NCBI RefSeq assembly: GCF_902141845.1
Contig: NZ_CABFPH010000005.1
Span: forward strand, 1 to 64,000
Direction: 5' to 3'
Source: Methylobacterium symbioticum
GTDB taxonomy: Bacteria; Pseudomonadota; Alphaproteobacteria; Rhizobiales; Beijerinckiaceae
DNA: 64,000 bases
The notes beneath the pieces were generated by a model that worked only from the letters and a program-made list of their open reading frames with translations, had not been told where the DNA came from and did no database searches. Made by a program: the position numbers and the translations under genes. Shown piece after piece: positions 12,691 to 21,401 of the stretch (the stretch's first letter is position 1; the number at the start of each line of letters is the position of its first letter).

Positions 12691-13941
12691 TCAGGCGCCG
12701 ATGAACAGGCCGGCGATGGCCGCGCTCGTGAGGTTCGAGAGCGTGCCGGCCAGGATCGCGCGCAGGCCGTAGCGGGCGACCTCCGCCCGCCGCTCCGGCA
12801 CGAGGCTCGAAAAGCTCGCGAGCTGGATCGCGATCGAGGCGAAGTTCGCGAAGCCGCAGAGTGCGAAGCAGACGATGGCCGTGCTGCGCGGGTCGAGGCT
12901 GCCGGCTTTCAGGGTCGGTGACAGGTTGGCGTAGGCCAGGAACTCGTTGAAGGCGATCTTCTGGCCGATCGCGCCGCCAACCAGGGCCGCCTGCTCCCAG
13001 GGTACGCCGAGGAGCCACGCGATCGGGCTCAGCGCCGGCCCGAGAAGGCCCTCGATCGAGACCTGCGGGAAGCCAAGAAGGGCTCCGAGGCCGCCGAGAA
13101 GGCCGTTGGCGAGGGCGATCAGGCCGACGAAGGCGATCAGCATCGCACCCACCGCGACGGCCACCGCGAGGCCCTTCTGCGTGCCGTCGGCCGCGGCCTC
13201 GATGAGGTTCGCCGCCCGGGTCTCGCCGAAGGTCACGCGCGTCGTCAGAATGCGCGTCGGCTCCGTCGAGGGCATCAGGATCTTCGCGTAGAGGAGCCCG
13301 CCGGGGATGGCCATCACCGAGGCTGCGAGGAGGTAGGTCATCGGCACGCCGAGGGCCGCGTAGCCGGCCAGGATCGAGCCCGCGGTGGAGGCCGCCCCAC
13401 TCGTCATCACGGCAAAGAGCTCGGACCCGGTCAGCAGCGGCAGGAACGGGCGCAGGGCCACCGCGATCTCGCTCTGCCCGATGGCGATGGTGATCACCGC
13501 CGAGAAGGATTCAATCGGCGATGTGCCGAGCAGCCGGCGCAGGGCGGCGCCGAGGGCCCGCGCGAAGGCCTGCATGACGCCGAGATGGTAGAGCACGCCG
13601 ATCAGGGCCGAAACGTAGAGGATCTGCGGCAGCACCCGGAGGGCCAGGATGAAACCCGAGCCGCCGAACAGCTCGAACATCTTCGGCTCGACGAGGCCGC
13701 CGAACAGGAAGGCGGTGCCGCGGTCGCCGTAGGCGAGGACCGTCTGCACCGCATCGGCGGCCACCCTCAGGCCTTCGCGTCCCGGATCCCAGAACAGCAC
13801 GAGGGCACCGAGTCCCACCTGCAGCGCGAGCGCCGAGAGCACCACACGTGGGCGGATCGCCCGCCGGTTCGTGGAGAACAGCACCGCAACCGCCAGGAGG
13901 AGCGTGATGCTGAGGAGAGCGTGGATCAGACGGTCGATCAT
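12691..13941 (-). CDS. Concentrative nucleoside transporter (NupC/CNT family)
   Basis: A 416-aa polytopic inner-membrane protein of the CNT family, importing nucleosides with protons or sodium. An N-terminal segment MIDRLIHALLSITLLLAVAV begins the first helix, and about nine to ten hydrophobic segments follow. Family motifs include GGSGFILALRVLPQI and GQSEIAVALRP near the substrate site, MTSGAASTAGS, and the C-terminal AFNEFLAYANL and CFALCGFANFASIAIQ. ATG 13941 is the natural start. A much longer open frame continues upstream over the SDR gene on the other strand, but that part is a shadow. Substrate range is not readable here. Confidence 0.93.
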   Translation of the reverse strand: MIDRLIHALLSITLLLAVAVLFSTNRRAIRPRVVLSALALQVGLGALVLFWDPGREGLRVAADAVQTVLAYGDRGTAFLFGGLVEPKMFELFGGSGFILALRVLPQILYVSALIGVLYHLGVMQAFARALGAALRRLLGTSPIESFSAVITIAIGQSEIAVALRPFLPLLTGSELFAVMTSGAASTAGSILAGYAALGVPMTYLLAASVMAIPGGLLYAKILMPSTEPTRILTTRVTFGETRAANLIEAAADGTQKGLAVAVAVGAMLIAFVGLIALANGLLGGLGALLGFPQVSIEGLLGPALSPIAWLLGVPWEQAALVGGAIGQKIAFNEFLAYANLSPTLKAGSLDPRSTAIVCFALCGFANFASIAIQLASFSSLVPERRAEVARYGLRAILAGTLSNLTSAAIAGLFIGA

Positions 13942-14301
13942 GGTCTCGCGCGGGCGTGTCGGGGTTCGAGGTCCGATGGAAGCTTCGGGCCAGTCCGCGT
14001 CGGGGGCGCCGTGCGAGGCTCTGACTGCGACTCCGGGGGCACACCGGTCGGCACCGGGATGGGGTAATGGCCTCGGAGCGCTCGCCGCCGGTTCGGCGGA
14101 GAGGCGCGCAGGGTATCGATCGGCTCTCGAGTATTTTTGCGAAACCGGTTCCCGGTTCCGCGAGAGACAAGGCGGGAGACGCGATCGGACAGAGCACCGT
14201 CCGTGATCCCGAGATCGTCGACGATGCTCTAGACAATTGTGCCCGGCGTCGCTGTCGCGCCGGCGCCGCAGGTGGCTCGGGAACGGCGCTGGGGGTTGGC
14301 C
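13942..14301. promoter_or_regulatory. Divergent intergenic region with palindromes upstream of the SDR operon
   Basis: About 360 bases between the divergent transporter and SDR genes. It holds an imperfect hairpin at 14139-14162 (GCGAAACCGG ... CCGGTTCCGC) resembling the intergenic repeat family seen near 57.2 and 63.5 kb. It also holds a perfect 12-base palindrome at 14214-14225 (ATCGTCGACGAT) and a perfect ACAATTGT at 14233-14240. The last two lie 60-90 bases before the SDR start and could be operator sites, but no regulator gene is adjacent. Confidence 0.3.
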
Positions 14302-15153
14302 TTGGCTCAGAACTTTCGGTTTCGCGGGTCCGTGGCGCTTGTCACCGGCGCGGCCAGCGGCATCGGCGCCGCGCTCGTCATCGCGCTCACGGCGCGCGGC
14401 TGCGCCGTCGCGATGGTCGATCGGGACGCGGCCGGCCTCGACGCGGTGGAGGGGATCGTCGAGCCACACGGCGTCGCGGTCTCGAAGCATGTGGCCGACC
14501 TTACGGATGCCGAGGCGATCCGTGCGCTCCCACGGGCGGTCGAGGCGGAATTTGGCCGGCTCAACCTGCTGGTCAACAATGCCGGCGTGGCGCTGGGCGG
14601 CCGCTTCGCCGACGTCCATCCCGACGACGTGGACTGGCTTCTCGACATCAATCTGCGCGCCGTGATGCGGGTCACGCACGCCTTCCTGCCGATGCTGGCG
14701 CGGGAGCCCCTGGCCCAGATCGTCAATATGTCGAGCCTGTTCGGGCTGATCGCGCCGCCGGGACAGGCAGCCTATGCCGCGAGCAAGTTCGCAGTTCGCG
14801 GCTTCTCGGAAGCCCTGCGCCACGAATATGCTGGAACCGGCCTCGGCGTGACGGTGGTCCATCCGGGCGGCGTCGACACGCCGATCGCGCGCAGTGCGCG
14901 CGGCCCGCGGCCCGAGGGTGACGCCGCCACGGTGGAGGCGACGCGCCTCGCCTTCGAGAAAGCGCGGGCCGATTTCCAGTCCTTCCTGAAGCTCTCGCCG
15001 GATTTCACGGCGCGCAAGGTCCTCGACGCCGTGGAGCAGCGGGAAGCGCGGGTGGTGATCGGCAAGGATGCGCGCTACGCCTCGCTGATCCAGCGCTTGC
15101 TGCCGGTCGATTACTGGCGGCTGATCCAGCGCCTTTCGCGAGCGGCGAACTGA
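14302..15153 (+). CDS. Short-chain dehydrogenase/reductase
   Basis: A 283-aa classical SDR using NAD(P). The cofactor motif TGAASGIG lies at residues 15-22, NNAG at 92-95, and the catalytic set is Ser145, Tyr158 and Lys162 (YAASK). The C-terminal extension ends in a helical tail. The start is uncertain: TTG 14302 is preceded by a GGGGG run, while TTG 14296 and GTG 14239 are also in frame. The next gene starts 3 bases after the stop, and that one overlaps a Baeyer-Villiger monooxygenase. The three probably act on one substrate series: alcohol to ketone (SDR), ketone to ester (monooxygenase), ester hydrolysis (esterase). The pathway is inference. Confidence 0.88.
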   Translation: MAQNFRFRGSVALVTGAASGIGAALVIALTARGCAVAMVDRDAAGLDAVEGIVEPHGVAVSKHVADLTDAEAIRALPRAVEAEFGRLNLLVNNAGVALGGRFADVHPDDVDWLLDINLRAVMRVTHAFLPMLAREPLAQIVNMSSLFGLIAPPGQAAYAASKFAVRGFSEALRHEYAGTGLGVTVVHPGGVDTPIARSARGPRPEGDAATVEATRLAFEKARADFQSFLKLSPDFTARKVLDAVEQREARVVIGKDARYASLIQRLLPVDYWRLIQRLSRAAN

Positions 15154-15155
15154 AC

Positions 15156-16043
15156 ATGGCAAGCCTGCGCGCTTATATCGGAGCCTGGATGGTCAGACGG
15201 AACGTCCGTGCGCGGCTCGGCGCGATGGACGACATCGCGCAGGTGCGGCGGATCTTCGACGGCGCCACCTTCCCGGATCCACCAGCCGCCACCTACGAGT
15301 CCGGAAGCCTCGGCGGCGTGGCGGGCGAGTGGGTGCGGCCCCGGTCCGGGGACAGCCTCCGCCTGTTCTACATCCATGGCGGAGGCTTCGTCGCCTGCTC
15401 GCCGAAGACCCATCGTCCGGTGACGGGCGGCTTGGCCGCGCGCGGCTTCACCGTGTTCGCGCCGGATTACCGGCTTGCTCCCGAGAACCCGTTTCCCGCC
15501 GGCCGCGACGACGCTCTGGCGGCGTGGTGCGCCTTCGCGGAGGGCGGTCCGGCCTGCATCGCGGGCGATTCAGCTGGCGGCAACCTCGCGCTCGCCGTGA
15601 TGCTCGCCGCCCGCGACCGAGGCCTGCCGATGCCGCGCGCCGCCGCCTTGTTCTCGCCGGTCACGGACCTCGCCGCCACCACCGGATCGCGGGTCTCGAA
15701 CGCGCTGCGGGACGCGATGTTCAACCCCCAATCGCTCGCCAATCTCGGGCCGATGTACCTCGCCGGGCACGACCCGCGCGATCCGGAGGCCTCGCCGATC
15801 TATGCGGACCCGACAGGTCTGCCGCCGCTGCTGTTTCATGTCGGCGAGCGCGAGATCCTGCGCGACGATTCCGTCCGGATGGCGGAGAAGGCGCGGGCCC
15901 ACGGCGTCGACGCCACCGCCGAGGTCTTTCCGGTGGTCAACCACGTCTGGCAATTCGCCGATCACCGCCTGCCGGAGGCGCGCCGCTCCCTCGACACCGC
16001 CGCCGCCTTCATGAGGCGGCACGCCGGCGCGGGCCGGGCATGA
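15156..16043 (+). CDS. Alpha/beta hydrolase, hormone-sensitive-lipase-type esterase
   Basis: A 295-aa esterase of bacterial family IV. The oxyanion motif HGGG lies at residues 74-77, the nucleophile elbow GDSAGG at 137-142 with Ser139, a catalytic Asp candidate in the LLFHVGEREILRDD segment, and the His in VVNHVWQF. Start ATG 15156 is 3 bases after the SDR stop. The stop overlaps the monooxygenase ATG by four bases. It probably hydrolyses the ester or lactone made by the neighbouring Baeyer-Villiger enzyme; the substrate is unknown. Confidence 0.92.
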   Translation: MASLRAYIGAWMVRRNVRARLGAMDDIAQVRRIFDGATFPDPPAATYESGSLGGVAGEWVRPRSGDSLRLFYIHGGGFVACSPKTHRPVTGGLAARGFTVFAPDYRLAPENPFPAGRDDALAAWCAFAEGGPACIAGDSAGGNLALAVMLAARDRGLPMPRAAALFSPVTDLAATTGSRVSNALRDAMFNPQSLANLGPMYLAGHDPRDPEASPIYADPTGLPPLLFHVGEREILRDDSVRMAEKARAHGVDATAEVFPVVNHVWQFADHRLPEARRSLDTAAAFMRRHAGAGRA

Positions 16044-17518
16044 ACGGCGAGCCGACCCTGCCGCGGGAGGTGCTCGGCCTCCTCGTCGTCGGGGCGGGTT
16101 TCTCGGGAATCGCCATGGCGATCCGCGCCCGCGCGGCCGGGGTCGGCCCGCTCCTCGTGATCGAGAAGGCCGAGGCGGTCGGCGGCACCTGGCGCGAGAA
16201 CACTTATCCGGGCGCGGCCTGCGACGTCCCCTCTCATCTCTACTCGCTCTCCTTCGCTCCCAAGGCCGACTGGACGCGCGCCTACGCCCGCCAGCCGGAG
16301 ATCGCGGCCTATATGCGCGATGTGGTCGCGCAGGAGAGGCTCGGTCCGCTCCTGCGTCTCTCGACGGCCTTCCGCGGCGCCACCTGGGATGAGGCCGCAG
16401 GGTTGTGGCGGGTCGAGACCAGCCGCGGACCGCTCGAGGCCCGCGCCATTGCCTCGGGAATGGGCATCTTGCACCATCCGGCCGTCCCGCCGATCCCGGG
16501 CCGCGAGAGCTTCGCCGGCGCGCAGTTCCACTCGGCGACCTGGGACCATGGCTGCGATCTGCAGGCCAAGCGCATCGGTGTCATCGGCACGGGCGCGAGC
16601 GCGATCCAGTTCGTTCCGCAGATCGCGCCGCTGGCCGGGCAACTCACCCTGTTCCAGCGCAGCCCGCCCTGGATCGTGCCGCGCGGCGACCGGCCGGTCG
16701 CGGCTTGGCGGCAGGCGCTCTTCCGGCGCCTGCCTCTCACCCGCCGCCTGGAGCGGGCACGCCTGTTCTGGCGGAACGAGGTGCGGGCGCTTGCCGGCTT
16801 CACCCGCGTCTCGACCCTGACCGGCCTGGCGGAGAAGCTCGCCCGCCATCACCTGTTCCGGTCGGTGCCGGACCGGGCCCTGCGCGCCAAGCTGCGGCCG
16901 ACCTACCGTCTCGGCTGCAAGCGCGTATTGATCTCCGACGATTACTACCCGGCGCTCCAGCGGGCGAACGTCACGGTGGAGACTGGCTCGATCCGCGCGA
17001 TCACGCCGTCCGGCGTGGCGATGGAAGACGGGACGGAGCACGTTCTCGACGTGCTGATTTTCGCGACCGGCTTCGACGTGGCGGCGAGCCTGCCGCGCGC
17101 CTCCATCGTCGGGCGCGACGGCCTCAGCCTGGCGGCGGCCTGGGCGGACGGAGCGGGCGCGCATCAGGGCATCAGCGTCGCTGGCTTCCCGAACTTCTTC
17201 CTGCTGCTCGGACCGAACACCGCACTGGGGCACAACTCGATGCTGCTCATGCTCGAGGCTCAGGTGCAGCATGTGCTCGACTGCCTCGCGGCCCTGACTA
17301 AGGTGGGCGCGCGGGCCATCGAGGTCCGTCCCGAGGCGCAGGCGCGGTTCCTCGACAGGCTGCAGGCGCGGCTCGATAGCAGCATCTGGCAGCGGGGCGG
17401 CTGCATGAGCTGGTATCGCGACGCGAACGGGCGCAACAGCGTGAACTGGCCGGATTCGGTGCTCGCCTATCTGCGCAGCGCCCGCCGCGCGCGGCCGAAA
17501 GATTACAGCCTGCGCTGA
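16040..17518 (+). CDS. Flavin-containing Baeyer-Villiger-type monooxygenase
   Basis: A 492-aa class B flavoprotein monooxygenase that inserts oxygen next to a ketone using NADPH and O2. The FAD Rossmann motif GAGFSG is at 18-23 and the NADPH motif GTGASA near 183-188. The fingerprint between them, F-x-G-x-x-x-H-x-x-x-W-D, begins at residue 158 and is complete (FAGAQFHSATWD). ATATG-type and late conserved GPNTALGHNS residues are also present. It starts at ATG 16040, overlapping the esterase stop. The reading frame is open far upstream, but the FAD motif fixes the start. It ends 10 bases from a convergent deacetylase gene. Confidence 0.93.
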   Translation: MNGEPTLPREVLGLLVVGAGFSGIAMAIRARAAGVGPLLVIEKAEAVGGTWRENTYPGAACDVPSHLYSLSFAPKADWTRAYARQPEIAAYMRDVVAQERLGPLLRLSTAFRGATWDEAAGLWRVETSRGPLEARAIASGMGILHHPAVPPIPGRESFAGAQFHSATWDHGCDLQAKRIGVIGTGASAIQFVPQIAPLAGQLTLFQRSPPWIVPRGDRPVAAWRQALFRRLPLTRRLERARLFWRNEVRALAGFTRVSTLTGLAEKLARHHLFRSVPDRALRAKLRPTYRLGCKRVLISDDYYPALQRANVTVETGSIRAITPSGVAMEDGTEHVLDVLIFATGFDVAASLPRASIVGRDGLSLAAAWADGAGAHQGISVAGFPNFFLLLGPNTALGHNSMLLMLEAQVQHVLDCLAALTKVGARAIEVRPEAQARFLDRLQARLDSSIWQRGGCMSWYRDANGRNSVNWPDSVLAYLRSARRARPKDYSLR

Positions 17519-17528
17519 GTGGGGCCGG

Positions 17529-18404
17529 TCACGCCGGCGCCTGCGCGGCCGCGTGCTCGGCGATGGCGCCGGCCGTGGTGATCCAGATGCCGTCCCGGTG
17601 CCGGGCGATGTGGGCGAGCGCCTGCCGGAGGGGACGCAGGCGCTGCGGCTGGCCAACGATGTAGGGGTGAAGGGCGATGCCCATCACCAGAGGCGCGGAT
17701 TTCGACTGCTCCAGCATCTCGTCGAAGGCGTCGACGATCGCCTCCGCGAATTGGCGCCCGGTATCCTTGCGAGCGACGATGGCCGGGATGTCGTTGAGCT
17801 CCTGCGGGTAGGGCACGGCCAGGATGCGTCCGCCGTTGCGGGTGGCGAACCAGATCGGCTGGTCGTCATGGCACCAGTCGAGGAGATAGCGGTAGCCCGC
17901 CTCGGCCAGGAGATCGGGCGTGACACGGGATTGCGAGATCCAGGGCCCGAGCCAGCCGGCCGGCGCTTTGCCCTCCTCGCGGGTCAGGATCCCGGTCGCC
18001 TCGGCGATCAAGGCTCGTTCCTCTGCCTCGTCGAGGATGCCCTGGCGCTCGGAATTGGTGCGCCCATGTCCGACGATCTCGTCGCCGCGGGCGCGGAACG
18101 CCTCGATCAGGCCCGGACAGTCCCGGTAGATCCGGCTGTTGACCAGAATGCTCGCCGGCATCTGCAAGGCATCGAGCATGTCGCGGATGCGCCAGGCGCC
18201 GACCCGGTTGCCCCAATCGCGCCAGGCGTAGTTCAGCACGTCCGGCTGCGGGCCACCCGGCGCCAGCTCCGCGCCGAGCCCCGAACCGAAATCGAAGGTC
18301 TCGAGGTTCAGCGCGACGTAGACCGCGAGGCGCTTGGCGCCCGGCCAATCATAGATCGGGCGTCCGGGCAGGGGGCTGAAGGGGTAGCGTCCGTGGTCGG
18401 TCAT
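17529..18404 (-). CDS. Polysaccharide deacetylase family protein (allantoinase/PuuE-like branch)
   Basis: A 291-aa NodB-fold protein. The N-terminus with RLAVYVALNLETFDFG, then GNRVGAWRIRDML, the EIVGHGRTNSERQ segment around a metal-binding His, and the C-terminal IALHPYIVGQPQR are typical of the branch that includes cofactor-independent allantoinase PuuE, not of chitin deacetylases. No signal peptide is visible, which favours a cytosolic role on a small amide rather than a cell-wall glycan. ATG 18404 gives the normal family length; the frame stays open to 18500. The substrate is not established. Confidence 0.85.
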   Translation of the reverse strand: MTDHGRYPFSPLPGRPIYDWPGAKRLAVYVALNLETFDFGSGLGAELAPGGPQPDVLNYAWRDWGNRVGAWRIRDMLDALQMPASILVNSRIYRDCPGLIEAFRARGDEIVGHGRTNSERQGILDEAEERALIAEATGILTREEGKAPAGWLGPWISQSRVTPDLLAEAGYRYLLDWCHDDQPIWFATRNGGRILAVPYPQELNDIPAIVARKDTGRQFAEAIVDAFDEMLEQSKSAPLVMGIALHPYIVGQPQRLRPLRQALAHIARHRDGIWITTAGAIAEHAAAQAPA

Positions 18405-18506
18405 CGGGTCTCGAACTCCGTCAGGCCGCAACGGGATAGGCCGCTTCGAGCCTCTTGTCCCGGCAGGATCCGCGGCCGTCCCGGCGGATGCGCGGCTCAT
18501 GCCGGA

Positions 18507-19139
18507 TCAATCGGTCAGGATCACTCGGTTCGGCAACTCGTCCGGATCGGCCGGACCTGCCGGCAGCGCGGTCATCAGGCGCTCGCCGATTCGGCCAACG
18601 GCTTGGATGAGCCCTGCCTCCGCCTCGCCGCGCCCGAGCGCGCCAGCGAGATCGGACAGGATCGACTCCCACGATTCCGGAGCGATCCGGTCGAGGATCC
18701 CGCGATCGGCGACGATCTCCGCGTGGTGCTCGGCAAGGGCGATGTAGAGCAGCAGCCCTGTCCGGCCGCGCGTCCGGTCGAGGCCGCGGGCTCGGAAGGC
18801 ACGAAGGGCGGCGGCCCGAACCCGGGTCCGCCGCGCGCCGCGCGGCACCAGGGCGAGGCGGGCACCCTCATGAAGCCCGGCCACCAGGATCAGGGTGGCG
18901 AGCCCGGCCTGGGCAAGGGCGATCGCCGCGGCGCTCCAATGCGTGAGCAGGATGAGCGGCCATGGCAGGAGCAGAGCAGCGACGAGGGTAGCCACCAGTA
19001 TGGCGGAACGATAGAGCCCCGAGCGGGCGCAAAGCATTACGACGATCTCGCCCGCCGTGCCGGCCTCGGCTCGTGCCACGGCGGCGGCGATGCGCTCCAG
19101 CGCCTCCGGCGTGAGCTCGGTTCGCGGATCACCAGTCAC
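18507..19139 (-). CDS. TPM-domain protein, short membrane form
   Basis: A 210-aa membrane protein with a TPM-type pattern spread around two hydrophobic segments (about 35-80). LTPEALERIAAAVARAEAGTAGEIVVML opens it, LLLYIALAEHHAEIVADRGI follows near residue 140, and a C-terminal helical part completes it. Family members of this shape accompany the longer TPM protein and LemA. GTG 19139 overlaps the upstream stop by 11 bases, which supports coupled translation and fixes the start. Function is unknown; proposals centre on envelope stress. Confidence 0.8.
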   Translation of the reverse strand: MTGDPRTELTPEALERIAAAVARAEAGTAGEIVVMLCARSGLYRSAILVATLVAALLLPWPLILLTHWSAAAIALAQAGLATLILVAGLHEGARLALVPRGARRTRVRAAALRAFRARGLDRTRGRTGLLLYIALAEHHAEIVADRGILDRIAPESWESILSDLAGALGRGEAEAGLIQAVGRIGERLMTALPAGPADPDELPNRVILTD

Positions 19140-19887
19140 CGGACGCACCTCCGCCCCCCGACGATCCGCCCCCGCCGGAGAAGCCTCCACCGTACCCGCC
19201 CGACGAGCCGCCGGAATAGCCGCCGCTCCAGCCTCCGGATCCCGGCCCCGGCAGGACGATGATGCCGCCGCGTCCGCCGCCCGCACGGTTCATCCGCCAC
19301 ATCACGAACAGGATCACGAGGAACAGCACGACGAACAGGGTGACCTGGGCGGGATCGACCTCGTCGCCACGGACCTGCGGCTTGCGCTGCCATCCCTGCG
19401 CATCCCCGGAGAGGATGGCGAGGATGCCGTCGATCCCGGCTCCGATTCCGCCAGCGAAGTCGCCCTGCTTGAAACGTGGCGTGATCGCGCTCGCGATGAT
19501 CACCTTGGACAGAGCGTCGGTGAGCGCGCCCTCCAGCCCGTAGCCGACCTCGATCCGTACCTTGCGCTCGGCCGGCGCGACGAGGAGCAGCACGCCGTTA
19601 TTGGTTTTGGCTTGGCCGAGTTTCCAATCCCGGAACAGCCGATTGCCGAAATCCTCGATCGTGGTGCCCTGCAGGCTCGGCACCGTCGCGACCACGACCT
19701 GATCGGAGGTCTTGTCCTCGTGCGCCTTCAGCTTGGCCTCGATCCCGGCGCGCTGGTCCGGGGTGAGGAGGTTGGCCGCGTCGACCACGCGTCCGGTCAG
19801 CGCCGGAAACTGAAGGTCCGCCGCGAGCGCCGTGGCCACCAGCCAGAGAAGGGCCGCCGCGCAGGCGAAGGCGCGGCGTCCGATCAT
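19129..19887 (-). CDS. TPM-domain (YgcG-type) membrane protein
   Basis: A 252-aa secreted/membrane protein. The signal peptide covers residues 1-22 (ends ATALA). A TPM domain spans about 26-150, with LTGRVVDAANLLTPDQR and IEVGYGLEGALTD. One transmembrane helix lies near 180-200 and a Gly/Ser-rich tail of about 45 residues follows. This is the standard layout of the YgcG/TPM family, which is regularly encoded with LemA, as here (lemA lies upstream on the same strand). Start ATG 19887 places the signal peptide correctly. A repeat-like element sits in its upstream leader. Confidence 0.9.
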   Translation of the reverse strand: MIGRRAFACAAALLWLVATALAADLQFPALTGRVVDAANLLTPDQRAGIEAKLKAHEDKTSDQVVVATVPSLQGTTIEDFGNRLFRDWKLGQAKTNNGVLLLVAPAERKVRIEVGYGLEGALTDALSKVIIASAITPRFKQGDFAGGIGAGIDGILAILSGDAQGWQRKPQVRGDEVDPAQVTLFVVLFLVILFVMWRMNRAGGGRGGIIVLPGPGSGGWSGGYSGGSSGGYGGGFSGGGGSSGGGGASGDW

Positions 19888-19930
19888 GCTGGACGGCGCT
19901 GCCGGCACGGCAGCCCGCGATCCAGGGCGT

Positions 19931-19980
19931 GATGCGCTTTCCTGCACCGAACCGGCACCCAAGTCGGCTGAGGAGCGCTC
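19931..19980 (-). repeat. Diverged copy of the GCCGAAG/CCGGTTCGG intergenic element
   Basis: Read on the minus strand, this stretch begins right after the lemA stop with AGCGCTCCTCAGCCGA, continues through TGCCGGTTCGG and ends in AAAGCGCATC. It aligns with the elements at 57.24 and 63.46 kb, which read GAGCGCTCTT, GCCGAAG, CCGGTTCGGCG and AGAGCGCGT in the same order. It begins at the final base of the lemA TAG codon. Confidence 0.55.
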
Positions 19981-20618
19981 TAGAACTTCACGTTCGGCGG
20001 CCGGTCGGCATCACGGGTCGCCGCGAAGGTCTCCATCGGCTTTGACTCCGGATAGAACCAGCTCGCGATCCAGCGACCGGGGATGGTGCGGATCTCCGTG
20101 TTGTAGGCCTGGACCGCGCCGATATAGTCCCGCCGCGCCACGGCGATGCGGTTCTCGGTGCCCTCGAGCTGCGATTGCAGGGCGAGGAAGTTCTGGTTCG
20201 ACTTGAGGTCGGGATAGCGCTCCACCGTCACCAGCAGGCGACCCAAGGCGCCGCTCAGCTGGTTCTGCGCGTCCTGATATTCCTTGAACTTCTGCGGATC
20301 GCTCACCGTGCCGGCATCGACCTTCACGCTCGATGCCTTGGCCCGTGCCTCCGTGACGCCGATCAGCACGTCCTTCTCCTGCTGGGCGTAACCCTTCACG
20401 GTCTCGACGAGGTTGGGAATCAGGTCCGCCCGACGCTGGTACTGGTTCTGCACTTCGCTCCAGGCGGATTTCGCCTGCTCCTCCAGAGTTGGCACGCGGT
20501 TGATTGCGCCGCAGCCGGAGAGGCAGGTCGCCAGCACCAGCGCGACGAGCGCCGAGGCGAACCGCGCGAGCGGGGAGGTGTCTCCGCCCGAACGCCGCGA
20601 CCAAGTCCCTGCCTGCAT
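19980..20618 (-). CDS. lemA: LemA family lipoprotein
   Basis: A 212-aa protein of the LemA family, whose members are membrane-anchored helical proteins facing the periplasm. A hydrophobic leader ends in lipobox LSGC with Cys36. The family core with NQYQRRADLIPNLVETVKGY, the E-ARAKASSV stretch, the LGRLLVTVERYPDLKSN stretch and YNTEIRTIPG follows. ATG 20618 gives the leader; the open frame goes back to 20657. Together with the two TPM genes downstream on the same strand it forms the common LemA/TPM module. Its biochemical role is unknown. Confidence 0.92.
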   Translation of the reverse strand: MQAGTWSRRSGGDTSPLARFASALVALVLATCLSGCGAINRVPTLEEQAKSAWSEVQNQYQRRADLIPNLVETVKGYAQQEKDVLIGVTEARAKASSVKVDAGTVSDPQKFKEYQDAQNQLSGALGRLLVTVERYPDLKSNQNFLALQSQLEGTENRIAVARRDYIGAVQAYNTEIRTIPGRWIASWFYPESKPMETFAATRDADRPPNVKF

Positions 20619-20771
20619 GGTTGTGAGCCCCCGATGACACGCGGCAGCCCGCCGCACCCTGGTCTAGATAGGAGCCGGAATGGCCGCGTTCAGCCCCGCT
20701 GACGTCTCTGGTGGCCGATCTTTTGCCGGATCGCCCACTGAAGACGGGCCATACACCGTCCCGCATATGCA

Positions 20772-20799
20772 AAAGCCCACCCGCTGCCGGATGGGCTTT
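20772..20799 (-). terminator. Rho-independent terminator of gcrA
   Basis: On the minus strand AAAGCCCATCC and its near-complement form a 10-11 bp stem with one mismatch, followed by TTTTGC. It lies 62 bases downstream of the gcrA stop on that strand. Confidence 0.65.
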
Positions 20800-20861
20800 G
20801 CTCAAGGATCAGAGGCTGCGCGCCGCCGATCGTCTTCGGCAGCGACGCGGAGAGGCGCCGT

Positions 20862-21401
20862 TCAGCGGAATCCCGCCACGCGCCGGTCACGCTTGCGCTC
20901 GGCCGCGGGCTGGTAGGCGATCTCGGCGTGATGCGTGCAATAGGGCAGGCCGGTGATGCTGCGCGCCCCGCAGAACCGGAATTCCGGCGTCGTCGGATCG
21001 CCGAGCGGCCAGCGGCACATGGATTCACGCAGGTCCATGATCGTGACGCGCTGGGATACCGCGAGGGATACAGCTTCGGCGGGAGCCGCCTGCGCGGGCG
21101 TCGGCATCGGAAATTCCGGCGCCGGGCGGTGTGTGACGATCGCCACGGGCTCAGGCGCTTCGGCCTCCACCACGGCGATTGCGGTTTCGATCTCCAGAGC
21201 CGGCTGGGCGCGGACCGGCGCCTGACCGTCCTCGCCCGTCTTCGCCCGGCCAGCGAGGCCGAGGCGATGCACCTTGCCGATCACGGCATTGCGGGTGACC
21301 CCGCCGAGCTGCGCGGCAATCTTGCTCGCGCTCTGGCCGTCCTCCCACAAGCGCCGAAGAAGCGCGACACGCTCGTCCGTCCAGCTCAGACCTGCTTCCA
21401 T
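20862..21401 (-). CDS. gcrA: GcrA cell-cycle regulator
   Basis: A 179-aa alphaproteobacterial transcription factor. GcrA binds RNA polymerase sigma-70 holoenzyme and activates promoters with methylated GANTC sites, alternating with CtrA through the cell cycle. The N-terminal helix-turn-helix spans residues 1-48 (SWTDERVALLRRLWEDG, then SASKIAAQLGG and RNAVIGKVHRLGL). A variable Pro/Ala linker spans about 50-125, and the conserved C-terminal sigma-contact part has MCRWPLGDP, FCG and YCTHH. Full length, with ATG at 21401. Confidence 0.95.
   Translation of the reverse strand: MEAGLSWTDERVALLRRLWEDGQSASKIAAQLGGVTRNAVIGKVHRLGLAGRAKTGEDGQAPVRAQPALEIETAIAVVEAEAPEPVAIVTHRPAPEFPMPTPAQAAPAEAVSLAVSQRVTIMDLRESMCRWPLGDPTTPEFRFCGARSITGLPYCTHHAEIAYQPAAERKRDRRVAGFR

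Noticed and set aside
13942..15162. Upstream 400-aa extension of the nucleoside transporter frame over the SDR gene
   Set aside because: The transporter homology begins at ATG 13941; the rest is the complement of a real SDR gene.
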